A DNA stretch of 64,000 bases, taken from the NCBI GenBank assembly GCA_014529385.2, contig CM043945.1, forward strand, positions 1,627,312 to 1,691,311, read 5' to 3'. Made by a program: the position numbers and the translations under genes. The stretch is from Adiantum capillus-veneris. Lineage: Eukaryota; Streptophyta; Polypodiopsida; Polypodiales; Pteridaceae. Positions 33,560-43,550 of the stretch are shown piece after piece; position 1 is the first letter of the stretch; every line of letters starts with the position of its first letter. A model generated the notes under the pieces. The model saw nothing but the letters and a program-made list of their open reading frames with translations, ran no database searches and had not been told where the DNA came from.

Positions 33560-35130
33560 CATTCGCAGGTCGACAGGTTGGATGGGGACAACTACCCTAT
33601 GTGGGCTTATATGATGCAACGTGTTCTTGTGTCAAAGGGCGTCTGGAACATTGTGTAGGGCATTGATGTACGTCCTGGTTCTGAGGATGTAGGCGATGTT
33701 GAGGATGTTGCAGGTCTTGCTGCAAGGATTGCTGCTGTTAGAGTTGTTTTGCCTACGGCAAAACAAGCTCGTTGGGATGTTAAGGATGCTCAGGTTCATG
33801 CATTGATTGCGTTGTCTGTAAAGCGCACCATTGTTCCTCACATCCGTTCAACGATATCTGAAAAACAGGTTTGGGATATTTTCGCTGGTCTTTATGCAAG
33901 TCACAATGAGGCTAAAATTGCTTTGCTGCGTAAAGAGCTGGAGTCGAAGATTATGCATGAGGAGGATGACATGGACACTTTCCTTGCTAGTGTCAAGGAT
34001 ATCAATGAGCAGCTTATTTCTGCAGGTGAAGTCATTTCAGACAGTTCACTTGTGCAAGACTGTTCTTGATGCCTTACCAGATTCTGACCAGGCTTTTGCT
34101 AGTACTTGGAAACTTATGACCCAAGGAAATCCAGAAGTTGTCAAGTTTGATGCATTATGCACATTGTTGTTGCAAGATTCACTTTCCAGAAAAAACAGGA
34201 CTAGACAGCGTGCAGTTGAACAGGCTTTTATTGCTTCTCAAAGAAAGGGTGGTAATAGCAATGCAACCACTTCTTATGGTTCTGCTGCGAGTGGAAAAAC
34301 TTATGTTCCTAATGCTTCTGCTGGAAGCACTTCGTCTGGAAATTCTGGTGATAAGGGCAAAAGGAAGATGTGTTGCCATTATTGTAAAGTTAGTGATCAC
34401 TTGATCAAGTCGTGTCCTAAGTTGAAGGCCAAAGAGGCTAAGAAGAAAGAGGGTGGTTCCACTGCAAATGCTGGTTCCACTACAAATTCATCCATTGTTG
34501 AGTCTTCTGTGAAAGGAGACTGTAATGCTGATGTTGATGCAGAATGGGCTTTTAGCACAGAGTGCACTTACAATCCTGCTATCCATGATGCATGCTTGTC
34601 AGTTGCTACAGATTCACATGTGTGGTGTTTTGACAGTGGTGCTACAAAGCACATTACCTCACATCGTGAATTGTTTACCTCTCTCGAGTCTTTCCGTCAT
34701 GGGAATTCAGTCACTTGTGCCAACAATGCCTCTTATCCAGTTAAGGGAGTTGGAAAGATTGGGCTTACTGCTGCAAATGGCAGTTCTTTCACACTTGCTG
34801 ATGCACTTTATGTACCTGGGATCAAGAAAAATCTCTTGTCTGTATCCGCACTTGCTAGACTTGGACTTGTAGTCAAATTTGTGGATGACAGATGTATAGT
34901 TCATGATCTCAGTTTTGGTGATAAAATTGTTGCATCTGGCCTTTTGTGTCGAGGGCTGTATAAGCTCACTTTGTATGACAAGTGTGGACAAAATTTTGCA
35001 AATGCTGTTGCAGATTCAAGGGCTATTTGAGATGAAAAACTTTGGCATGTACGTTTTGGTCATCTGAATTTTGCCAGTTTGCTGCGTTTGCAGAAATCTG
35101 ATATGGTTGCTTCTTTGCCGCCTCTTGAAG
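33560..35130 (+). pseudogene. Copia 1 gag, protease and start of integrase
   Basis: Gag begins near LDGDNYPMWAYMMQRVL, has a stop at about 33655, continues in frame to about 34060 (ALLRKELESKIMHEEDDM), then shifts by one base into the frame that runs to 35030. That frame has a zinc knuckle (CCHYCKVSDHLIKSCP), a protease motif CFDSGATKHIT and the strand ending YVPGIKKNLLSVS. The integrase start (LWHVRFGHLNFASL) follows a stop at 35028-35030. The second copia element cuts it at 35131. Confidence 0.85.
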
Positions 35131-35894
35131 TGTTAGGAAATAAGACGTAGCTAAATAGATAATTGAGTAGATTACTTAATGGAGAGAGACAGATTTATAT
35201 ACACGAGATTATAGAGTAGAGAGAGAGAGAGAGAGAGTACACACGATATACGTGGTTCACCCAATGTGGGCTACGTCCACGGGAAAGCAGCCACTTAATG
35301 GATTTAGTACTTCAAAACAAGAAGTAGTTTACAAAGGGATTATACCCTTAATGGAGCTCCCGCCTTGCTTCACTCTCACCTTGTTGCATCAACTTCACAC
35401 TATGAAATGTGTGTAGAAATGGCCTCCTTTTATAGGCCAAAAGGGTTGCCCTCTCTTATGAGAGACAGCCATGTGGAGCCGCCCTTGTGCGAATAAGTCC
35501 AAATCGGACCCTCCAATCCGCCCATGTGTGGCCGCCCTTGAGAAGACAAGTCCGCTTTTGAATTCGGCCACCGGCCATCGGCCATTGACTTCCGACCACC
35601 GGCCATTAGCCATTGACTACCGGCCAACCGACCGGTTGTTTTTCGACCACTTTCCGGCCGCCGTCCGGCCATAATATTCCGGCGAAAAAGAATATTTCGG
35701 CGAAAAAAAAAAGTCTCGAGGGCCTCCGCCCCCGAGGCCTTTAAAGTTGCCCCTGATTCTTGTCCGTGAAAATTTTGGTTTCCGGTGAGTGATTTTCCTT
35801 CACGCACGATGGCTTCTCCTCATAATGGGGGCCTTACAAATGTGCGCTTTTACCACAAAAAATTACAAGGGTAAAGCAGGCTCCATACTTAACA
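35131..35894 (-). repeat. Copia 2, 3' LTR (764 bp)
   Basis: TGTTAGGAAATAAG...CATACTTAACA. On the - strand a TATA box, TATAAAA, lies at 35428-35434. A GA microsatellite is at about 35217-35238. A minisatellite of CCGGCCA/GCCATTGACTTCCGACCA units is at about 35570-35640. Confidence 0.93.
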
Positions 35895-35910
35895 ATCTCC
35901 CACTTGGAGA
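35895..35910 (-). promoter_or_regulatory. Copia 2 polypurine tract
   Basis: On the - strand CTCCAAGTGGGAGAT directly precedes the LTR start TGTTAAG, a typical copia arrangement. Confidence 0.85.
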
Positions 35911-35954
35911 CTGATCTCCAAACCAAACCTGTGACTGCTTTTCATTCTGGCTTC

Positions 35955-36338
35955 TTATCCTTGAATGCCGATTGAAGATGAGCAAAAGCTCAACTTCTCC
36001 TTGTTGACCACCTTTGTAAACATGTCTACAGGATTTTCACTTGTATGCACCTTTCCTAGCTTTAGTTGTCCCTCTTCCAAAAGAGTGCGTATGAAGTGAT
36101 ATCTCACCTCAATGTGCTTTGTCCTTGAATGAAAGGCTACATGCCTAACATCTTTAAGCTTCCATTCATTTTCGTTAGCAGTTTTGACAGAAACTGTACC
36201 TTTGCCGACAATCTCACAAGCTTCATCATCTCCCAAGTATACATATCCAAAATTACCTTTGGTGTAGTCTTGGAAATGTTGCTTGTGTGGTGTCGCATGG
36301 AATGAAGCCCCGGAATCTACTATCCAGGAATTAGACAC
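35955..36338 (-). CDS. Copia 2 protease joined to RNase H end by deletion
   Basis: The frame begins with the protease motif SWIVDSGASFHAT and runs to the strand KDVRHV. It then passes directly into the C-terminal RNase H phrase HSRTKHIEVRYHFIR and ends with HTSENPVDMFTKVVNKEKL. The expected ~900 residues of integrase and RT between these points are gone, and the frame has stayed open across the join. Together with the gag frame just upstream (only a few bases and one stop between them), it is the whole coding content of the element. The RNase H part is too small to be active. Confidence 0.85.
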   Translation of the reverse strand: MSNSWIVDSGASFHATPHKQHFQDYTKGNFGYVYLGDDEACEIVGKGTVSVKTANENEWKLKDVRHVAFHSRTKHIEVRYHFIRTLLEEGQLKLGKVHTSENPVDMFTKVVNKEKLSFCSSSIGIQG

Positions 36339-36344
36339 ATTGTC

Positions 36345-37196
36345 TCATGAGAGAATTAGAGCATCTTGCTCTACTTTACTTGCCACATTGGCCTCCGATG
36401 TTGGCTTGTTGTCTTGAGACTCTGTCTCCTTCTTCTTCTTGGACGAGCAATCCTTCTTGACATGGCCCTTCTTGCCACAGTTCCAACATTCAAGAACTGA
36501 CTTTGTGCGTGACTTGCTCCGCCTTGAGCGATCACGACCCTTTTGGTTTTTGAACCTCTCCTTAAGCCTTCCTCTTGTTTCCACTGATAGTGCAGCACTT
36601 GATGATTCTCCTGTGCTTCTCCTTCGCATTTCCTCGCTTAGGAGAACACCCACAACATCATCAAACTTAAGAGTATTTGTGCCAGAGATAGAATTACTTA
36701 CAGCCATCACAAGGCTGTCCCAACTATCCGGTAGAGATGATAGTATAAGGAGAGCTCGCACTTCGTCATCGCAATTGATTTTCACTGATCGAAGTTGACT
36801 TATGTTTGTGTTAAAGTCATTTAGGTGTTCTGCAACTGAACCATTCTCTGCCATCTTTAGATTGAACAAGCGCTTCATAAGAAATACCTTATTGGATGCC
36901 GATGGTTTCTCGTAGAAGTCGTCAAGTGACTTCATCAAGTCCTTCGTGGTCTTCATCTCCAAAACATTGAAGGCCACCGTTGACGCCAAGCTTAACCGGA
37001 TTGTTCCTAGTGCCTTTCGATCAAGGACAATCCATGCTTCATCTGCCATTGTTGTGGGCTTCTTCGCAAGACCGCCTAGTGGCAAATAGAGGTCCTTCTG
37101 GTAGAGATAGTCTTCAATCTGCATCTTCCAATGTTGGTAGTTTTTTCCGTTGAACTTCTCAATCTTGAGCTTCCCTTCCTCCGCCATAACTCCCAC
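36345..37196 (-). CDS. Copia 2 gag, apparently intact
   Basis: A 283-residue copia-type gag: N-terminal KIEKFNGKNYQHWKMQIEDYL, then LMKRLFNLKMAENGSVAEHL and LILSSLPDSWDSLVMAVS, a basic stretch, and a zinc knuckle CWNCGKKGHVKKDC. It has no internal stop. Gag forms the virus-like particle, so this element may still encode its own particle protein and borrow RT and integrase. The ATG follows the primer site by about 50 bases. Confidence 0.9.
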   Translation of the reverse strand: MGVMAEEGKLKIEKFNGKNYQHWKMQIEDYLYQKDLYLPLGGLAKKPTTMADEAWIVLDRKALGTIRLSLASTVAFNVLEMKTTKDLMKSLDDFYEKPSASNKVFLMKRLFNLKMAENGSVAEHLNDFNTNISQLRSVKINCDDEVRALLILSSLPDSWDSLVMAVSNSISGTNTLKFDDVVGVLLSEEMRRRSTGESSSAALSVETRGRLKERFKNQKGRDRSRRSKSRTKSVLECWNCGKKGHVKKDCSSKKKKETESQDNKPTSEANVASKVEQDALILS

Positions 37197-37246
37197 TCAA
37201 TTCAAGGAATCCTTTCCTTGAGATAATTTAGCTACGAGCAAACCTT

Positions 37247-37258
37247 GCTCTGATACCA
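37247..37258 (-). promoter_or_regulatory. Copia 2 primer binding site (initiator tRNA-Met)
   Basis: GCTCTGATACCA on the + strand (TGGTATCAGAGC on the - strand), two bases from the LTR. Confidence 0.95.
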
Positions 37259-37260
37259 GT

Positions 37261-38033
37261 TGTTAGGAAATAAGACGTAGCTAAATAGATAATTGAGTAG
37301 ATTACTTAATGGAGAGAGACAGATTTATATACACGAGATTATAGAGTAGAGAGAGAGAGAGAGAGAGTACACACGATATACGTGGTTCACCCAATGTGGG
37401 CTACGTCCACGGGAAAGTAGCCACTCAATGGATTTAGTACTTCAAAACAAGAAGTAGTTTACAAAGGGATTATACCCTTAATGGAGCTCCCGCCTTGCTT
37501 CACTCTCACCTTGTTGCATCAACTTCACACTATGAAATGTGTGTAGAAATGGCCTCCTTTTATAGGCCAAAAGGGCTGCCCTCTCTTATGAGAGACAGCC
37601 ATGTGTAGCCGCCCTTGTGCGAATAAGTCCAAATCGGACCCTCCAATCCGCCCATGTGTGGCCGCCCTTGAGAAAACAAGTCCGCTTTTGAATTCAGCCA
37701 CCGGCCACTGGCCATTGACTTCCGACCACTTGCCACCTGCCATTGACTTCCGACCACCGGCCATCGGCCAACCGACCGGTTGTTTTCCAACCACTTTCCG
37801 GTCGCCGTCCGGCCATAATATTCCGGCGAAAAAGAATATTTCGCCGAAAAAAAAAGTCTCGGGGGCCTCCGTCCCCGAGGCCTTTAAAGTTGCCCCTGAT
37901 TCTTGTCCGTGAAAATTTTGGTTTCCGGTGAGTGATTTTCCTTCACGCACGATGGCTTCGATAATGGGGGCCTTACAAATGTGCGCTTTTACCACAAAAA
38001 ATTACAAGGGTAAATCAGGCTCCATACTTAACA
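37261..38033 (-). repeat. Copia 2, 5' LTR (773 bp)
   Basis: This matches the left LTR closely; the main differences are in the CCGGCCA minisatellite and a short indel near its end (CTTCGATAATGG against CTTCTCCTCATAATGG). The TATAAAA box on the - strand is at about 37558-37564. Confidence 0.93.
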
Positions 38034-38958
38034 TGAAGCACGTGTCAAACATGTTTGTGAAGGCTGTATTTTGGATAAGATGTAGCGTTCTAAGTTTCCA
38101 AAGGATGGTTCAGTTCGGGGCACATGCAGGTTGCAGCTTGTGCATAGTGATGTTTGTGGGCCCATGCAAACTCCGTCCTTGGGCAATTACCTGTACTTCG
38201 TGACTTTCATTGATGATTACTCCAGGCATGCATGGGTATTTCCGCTTAAAGCGAAGTCCGAAGTTTTTATGTGTTTCAAACAATTTCTGGCTATGGTTGA
38301 AAATGTCTCAAAATGTACTATGGGCACCCTCCGTTCCGATCGAGGGGGGGAGTATATGTCTCATGAATTTAATGCATTTTTGGCTAGTCGTGGGATAAAA
38401 CATCAATGTATAGTGCCTTATACACCTCAACAAAATGAAGTTGCTGAGAGGAAAAACAGGTCACTGACGGAAATGGCACGATGTATGGTCAAAAGTCAAG
38501 CTTTGCCGCATTCTTTTTGGCTTGAGGCCATCATGTGTGCCACTTATGTACTTAACAGGTGTCCTACGAAAGCTTTGCAGTCTATTACTCCATATGAAGC
38601 ATGGCATGATAGAAAGCCTTCTATTGAGCACATGCGTGTTTTTGGCTGTTTGGCATATGCTTTGGTGCCACACGTGCAGCGCAGAAAATTGGATGATAAG
38701 GCTGTCAAATGTATTTTTGTTGGTTATAGTGCTGCAAGAAAAGGTTACAGGTTGTATCATCCGCAAACAAAATGTATTCTAGTTTCTCGGGATGTAGTGT
38801 TTGTGGAAGATTATGTTCAGGCCTTGCTGTCATGTACTAGAGACAATAATGTAAGCTCACAGGACATTTATGACACTTTGTTGCCTCTTTTCAGTGGTGG
38901 AAATACGAATGTAAGTTCCAATGAGGCAAATGAATGTACAGCCTATGGGGGTTTCTAA
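38034..38958 (+). pseudogene. Copia 1 integrase
   Basis: It resumes after copia 2 with a zinc-finger Cys pair (HVCEGCI, with a stop nearby). The core frame then follows: HSDVCGPM (first Asp), LRSDRGGEYMS (second Asp) and PQQNEVAERKNR (Glu), so the D,D,E set is present. The C-terminal part includes FGCLAYALVP and KCIFVGYS. The frame stops at 38956. Confidence 0.88.
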
Positions 38959-40707
38959 AAATGTTCTAGAGCAGCCTATTACTGATGCAGATGTACATGA
39001 TGTACTTGATGAGGAAAGGGTTGAAAATGAGCAGGCTAGAGGTATGCCAAAATGGCTGGTGCACACTTTGCGTGACAGTAAATTGGATGCACCTTTGTCT
39101 AGTCGTACTCGTTCAGGCTCTCGCCATGCATCTTATGCATCAGATTGTTATGCTTTGGCTGTGTCTAGCTTACATGATGTTGAGGAGCCTCTATCTTTTG
39201 ATGAAGCACAGAATTTAGAAAATTGGATGGCTGCCATGCAATCAGAATATGATGCACTCATAGAAAATGACACATGGACTTCATGTGATTTGCCTCCTAG
39301 CAAAAAGGCCATTGATACGAAGTGGGTTTACAAGTTGAAACGCAAGCCGGATGGTGAGATTGATCGCCATAAGGCTCAACTTGTTGCAAAGGGTTATGCA
39401 CAGCAAAAAGGCATAGATTATGAAGAGACTTTTGCTCCCACTTGTTGTATGACTACTGTGCGTTTTCTATGTGCATTGGCAGCTCATTTTGGTTGGGATG
39501 TACATCGATCAAACATTGTTACTGCTTTCTTGAATGGTGACATATTTGAGGAAGTTTATGTAACGTAGCCTCGCGGTTTTGTCATAAAACGACAAGAGAA
39601 CAAAGTGTGCAAATGTAACAAGGCTTTGTATGGGTTGAAGCAATCTCCTCGTGCTTGGTATGAGAAAGCTGACACTCATTTGGTCTAACAAGGCTTTCGT
39701 AACAGTCCAACAGAAAGCACATTGTATGTAAAGCGTGAGGGTGATGTACTTCTCATTGTGGTTCTTTATGTTTATGATTTACTGATCACTGGACCAAATG
39801 AGAGACATATTGCTGAATTTAAGGCTGATTTGAATGCTACTTTCAAGATGAAAGATTTGGGGCTGTTGCATCTTTACTTGGGTATACAGTTTAAGCAGTG
39901 TGATGGTGGTATTGCCTTGTGTCAGAAAAGTTGCATAGAGACATTGCTATGTAAGTTTGGACTTGAGGATTGCAAACCTATTGCCACTCCCATGGAAACA
40001 GGTTTGAAATTGAGTCTACATGATGCTGGCGATCCTGCTGATGTCACTCTTTATCAAACTATTGTTGGCTGCCTCATTTATGTATGCAACACGAGGCCGG
40101 ATATTCAGTTTGCAGTCTCACAGGTCAGCAGATTTATGCATAGCCCAGGGTATAAGCATTGGCAAGCTATCAAGAGGATTTTCCGCTACCTTAGTGACAC
40201 TTTACATCTTGGCTTGTTTTATCCCAAGGGGGGATCATTGCCACCAGACTTACATTTATGGACTCAGATTGGGCTGGTTGTTTTGACACAAGAGTGTCCA
40301 CAAAGTGTTTTTTGTTTCATGTTGGTCAGTTCATGTATATCATGGTTGAGCAAGAAGAAACCTACTATGGCCACTTCAAGTTGTGAGGCTGAGTACAAGG
40401 CAGTCTTCACAGCTACGGTTGAGTGTGTCTGGCTCAGACGCCTTATGGCTGATTTGGGTGTTGGACAGGTATCTACACTGACAGTCAGAGCGCATTGGTA
40501 GTTGCAAGGAACACAGTTTTTCATGCTCGCACAAAGCACATTGAGGTGCATTACCACTATGTCAGGGAGAGGCTCTCAGCAGGAGAGATCATCTTGGCTT
40601 ATGTGCCAACACAAGACAACCTTGCAGATCTTTTCACAAAGGTATTGTCTCGTGAGAAGCTTGAAGCTTTTCGCAAAGCTTTGGGCTTACTCCCCTTTGT
40701 GGACTGA
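38921..40707 (+). pseudogene. Copia 1 reverse transcriptase and RNase H
   Basis: RT runs in pieces: WMAAMQSEYDALIENDTW, DTKWVYKLKRKPDGEIDRHKA (split here as WVYKLKRKPDG), YEETFAPT and TAFLNGDIFEEVY, with a stop at about 39566. It continues as ALYGLKQSPRAWYEK, another stop, then YVYDLLITG where YVDDLLITG is usual, so one catalytic Asp is Tyr. RNase H shows ATSSCEAEYKAVF and the end HARTKHIEVHYHYVRE...TQDNLADLFTK in two frames. It is not functional. Confidence 0.9.
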
Positions 40708-40772
40708 TCATGTCCTTAGGACATGGCACTTCCCTTTACTCATGTGCCAGCTCTCGTTCGCCGCATCACTCC

Positions 40773-40782
40773 AGGGGGGATT
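40773..40782 (+). promoter_or_regulatory. Copia 1 polypurine tract
   Basis: AGGGGGGATT lies immediately before the 3' LTR. Confidence 0.8.
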
Positions 40783-41009
40783 TGTTACCATATACATGTG
40801 GTAGTGATGTGTGTGAACACACTAGGACCGTCGGGGCAGTTTTTCCCTCTTTAGGAGGTTTTTTCCCCTGAGCATTGTATATACGCCCATCACTCTAGGG
40901 CTATCTATCTTTTCATTGCACACTAAGTAATACACTCTCTATTGTGTGCCTCGAGCTTCCTTCGTCTTCTCCAAGCTGTGTGTGTTTCTCTGCAACCCTA
41001 ATTCCAACA
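40783..41009 (+). repeat. Copia 1, 3' LTR (227 bp)
   Basis: Same length as the 5' LTR, with about seven substitutions (about 3%). Confidence 0.95.
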
Positions 41010-43340
41010 AATACCTGTCAGGTAATTCTTTTCAATGAGAAAGAAAATACCTCTTATTTTGAAGACATTTCGATTAAAGTGCCCAACTATCCCTCCTTTC
41101 GGGTACATGCTCTTTGGGATACAGGTTCAGTAGTATCTTACCTCAATCAGTAATTGGTGCCTCCACATCTTCTATACACGTTACAACATGGCATCCCAGT
41201 CTCCTATGCTAATAATTCTCGAGGGCAAATCAATCAAATTGTCCATTGTCAAATAGCCTTGGCTAACCTCAAAGCTTAGATTACATTGTACTTACACACA
41301 CATCCCAATACTGACTTGTCTATTGGAGCTGATGTAATATCCAAGCTCACCCCGTGGGCTATTCAACCAACAGGTTCCATTTCATTTACTTTGCACTCTC
41401 TTCCCTATATTATTCCAACCAAGCAGCGCGGAAATTTTCTTGTGGGGGAAGTTATGCCAAAGTTACCAGATCCAGCCAAAGACCTTCAGTACCTTAGCTG
41501 ATTTGAGCAAGAGAAAAAGAAATGGTGTTTAGAGCTGGAGGAATATGAAGAGCAGTAATCGAGGCATACCAGTGATAATCCACTATCTTTTTGGGATCGA
41601 GAAGAATACTAGATTTCAATCCAGGTGAACCAGAGCCTAAATGTTTGAAAGCCACTCATCCTGGCATGTCTTTAGAAGATTCACATTTATGCAAAACAGA
41701 AATAGATCAATTGGTGTAGGACGGATTGATCTCACCATCAAACAATCCTTATGCCTACCAAGCCTTTTATGTCAACAATCATTCAGAGCAAAAAAGAGGC
41801 AAAAAAGACATGTAATCAATTACAAACCTATCAATGACTGGCTAGAACACAAAAGGTTCCCTTTACCTCTGAAATGATTTGTTACGCAGAATCAAGGAAT
41901 GTCAAGTGTTTTCTAAGTTTGATCTCAAAAGTGGTTTCTGGCAGTTCAAGATTCAACCAGAAGATAGGGCAAAGACAAGATTTTTGGTTCCCCAAGGTAT
42001 GTTCCAGTGGAATGTCTTGCCAATGGGACTCAAGCTAGCCCCTTCTCTATGTCAAGAAAGGATCAAACGCATCTTTACAGTTTGCAAGAAATTTGTGCTA
42101 CTTTACATTGATGACATCTTAATCTATTCCAAAGATGTTAAAAGTCATGTCCAACATCTAAAAGATTTTATTGCAAAGTTAAAGAGTACAGGTTTGGTAC
42201 TTAGCTTGAAGAAAATGGAAATCTGCAAAGCAAAAGTATCCTTTTTGGGAGTCGAAATTTTTGCAAGCAAAATTAGGATGCAAGAGCATGTATTACAGAA
42301 AGTTAATCAATATCCTGATCAGTTGTCCAATCGAAAAGAATTACAATCTTTTGTGGGTTGCTTGCAGTGGATTGCTCCGTAGTATCCTCAACTCGCTAAA
42401 GATTTATTAGTTTTTAAAGAGTTGGATAGAAGCAAGAATTTCTTCTGGCATGATCAGCTAACACTTCCAGTACGAACAATTAAGCAAGTTTGTTTAAATT
42501 TTCCCCCATTGAAGATCCTTATAGACAAACCCATGGTTCTTTATTTTGATGCTTTTGAAGAAGCTTGGGGAGGGATAATTTGTGAAATTAAAAATAAGGA
42601 TCCAATTGTTTGCCAATGGGCATCAGGCTGATTCACTGATACAGAAACACGGTATCACTCTATTAAGATGGAACTACTAGCCGGCGTCAATACTGTATTA
42701 GCTTTTTGATTGTTTCTAATCAAACGTGCTTTCATCCTAAGAAGTGATTTGAAGCACTTTGATAAATTTCTGAAAGAGAAAAATCCAGGAAAAGTAGGCA
42801 ATGCCAGGATCTACCACTGGGATTATAAGCTGAGTCATTTTGAAATCACTTATGAATACGTCCCTGGAATAAAAAATAATATTGTCGACCTTTTGTCAAG
42901 AGTTGAAAAAAATAGAAAAGAAGACAAAAAAGGATGACATCAGTAATGACACCACATAAAGGAATAAAGTGTGACCTAAGCAATGAGAACAGCAATCGAA
43001 TCATGTATTTCTACTTTTTGAGCACTCACTAAGTCTGCCTCATAATAAAGTAGTTCTACTTTATGTGCACTCACTCCTTTATGTCTCCCTCACACCTAAA
43101 GACGCACTCACTAGATGCTTTTGTATCCTTCACGCAAGTGTACAATCGCCTATATAAGCAAGGCCTTGCATTCTTACAAGGGGATTCTTTACAACCGAGC
43201 CATTTTTGTAATTTCTTGAGTATCAATATACTGCTGGTTCTATGACTCTCATAATGTCTCTGCGCTAACTGTTCATCGTGTTCGAGCTTCTGTATGCTGT
43301 CTGCTTCGTTGTGTCTACTTCTGCGTGCTTCCGCCTAAAT
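41010..43340 (+). mobile_element. Endogenous caulimovirid copy B, 3' part: protease, RT, RNase H and intergenic region
   Basis: Protease starts with WDTGSVVSYLNQ (about 41110-41150), with stops after it. RT is best in 41879-42382: FSKFDLKSGFWQFKI, LPMGLKLAPSLCQ and the active site LLYIDDILIYSK. RNase H follows (LYFDAFEEAWGGI, ELLAGVNTVLAF, GIKNNIVDLLSR) with stops near 42630 and 42706. From 42940 the viral non-coding region includes a TATA box. Copy B ends at the inverted repeat. RT active-site residues are intact, but the frame is broken. Confidence 0.87.
43151..43157 (+). promoter_or_regulatory. Putative pararetroviral promoter TATA box, copy B
   Basis: CGCCTATATAAGCAAGG lies downstream of the RNase H end, where caulimovirids place the promoter for their full-length RNA. 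The same context is found on the - strand at 49200 between copies D and C. Confidence 0.65.
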
Positions 43341-43431
43341 TATATAGGCAGAAGCACGCAGAAGTAGACACAACGAAGCAGACAGCATACAGAAGCTCGA
43401 ACACGATGAACCGTTAGCGTAGAGACAGTAT
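43251..43431. repeat. Inverted repeat at the tail-to-tail junction of copies B and C
   Basis: Arms 43251-43336 and 43346-43431 (86 bp) are reverse complements with a few mismatches around a 9-nt AT centre. Both arms are the viral 3' non-coding region. Confidence 0.92.
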
Positions 43432-43550
43432 CAGAGTAATTTGGGCGGAAGCATGCGGAAGTAGAAATACTTGATTCGTTTGTTGTTCTCAGTGCTTATG
43501 TCACTCTTGATTCCTTTATGTGGCATGAGCACTAATGTCATTCTTTTTTG

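Larger units (their letters stand above)
35131..38033 (-). mobile_element. Copia 2: non-autonomous copia deletion derivative
   Basis: LTRs 35131-35894 and 37261-38033, a primer site and a polypurine tract give - strand direction. The target duplication TGAAG is at 35126-35130 and 38034-38038, inside copia 1. Only gag and a short protease-RNase H remnant remain; integrase and RT are absent. The intact gag and good LTRs suggest a recent insertion that used enzymes supplied by another element. Confidence 0.93.
33236..41009 (+). mobile_element. Ty1/copia retrotransposon 1, complete with target duplication
   Basis: LTRs of 227 bp at both ends (TG...CA), a primer site, a polypurine tract and gag-PR-INT-RT-RNase H order (INT before RT) define Ty1/copia. 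The target duplication AATAC lies at 33231-33235 and 41010-41014, within the protease region of viral copy B. The LTRs differ at about seven positions by eye. A second element (35131-38033) is inserted between the protease and integrase parts. A gag frame shift, several stops and a damaged RT motif make it non-functional. Confidence 0.95.

Noticed and set aside
33397-33666. + strand frame beginning in the copia 1 LTR
   Set aside because: It crosses the LTR end and primer site, and the gag frame lies in a different register.
38461-38766. - strand open frame of 101 codons
   Set aside because: It is the reverse of the copia 1 integrase frame, which has clear motifs.
42940-43340. Host promoter or gene between viral copies
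   Set aside because: The sequence matches the intergenic region between copies D and C, so it is viral.
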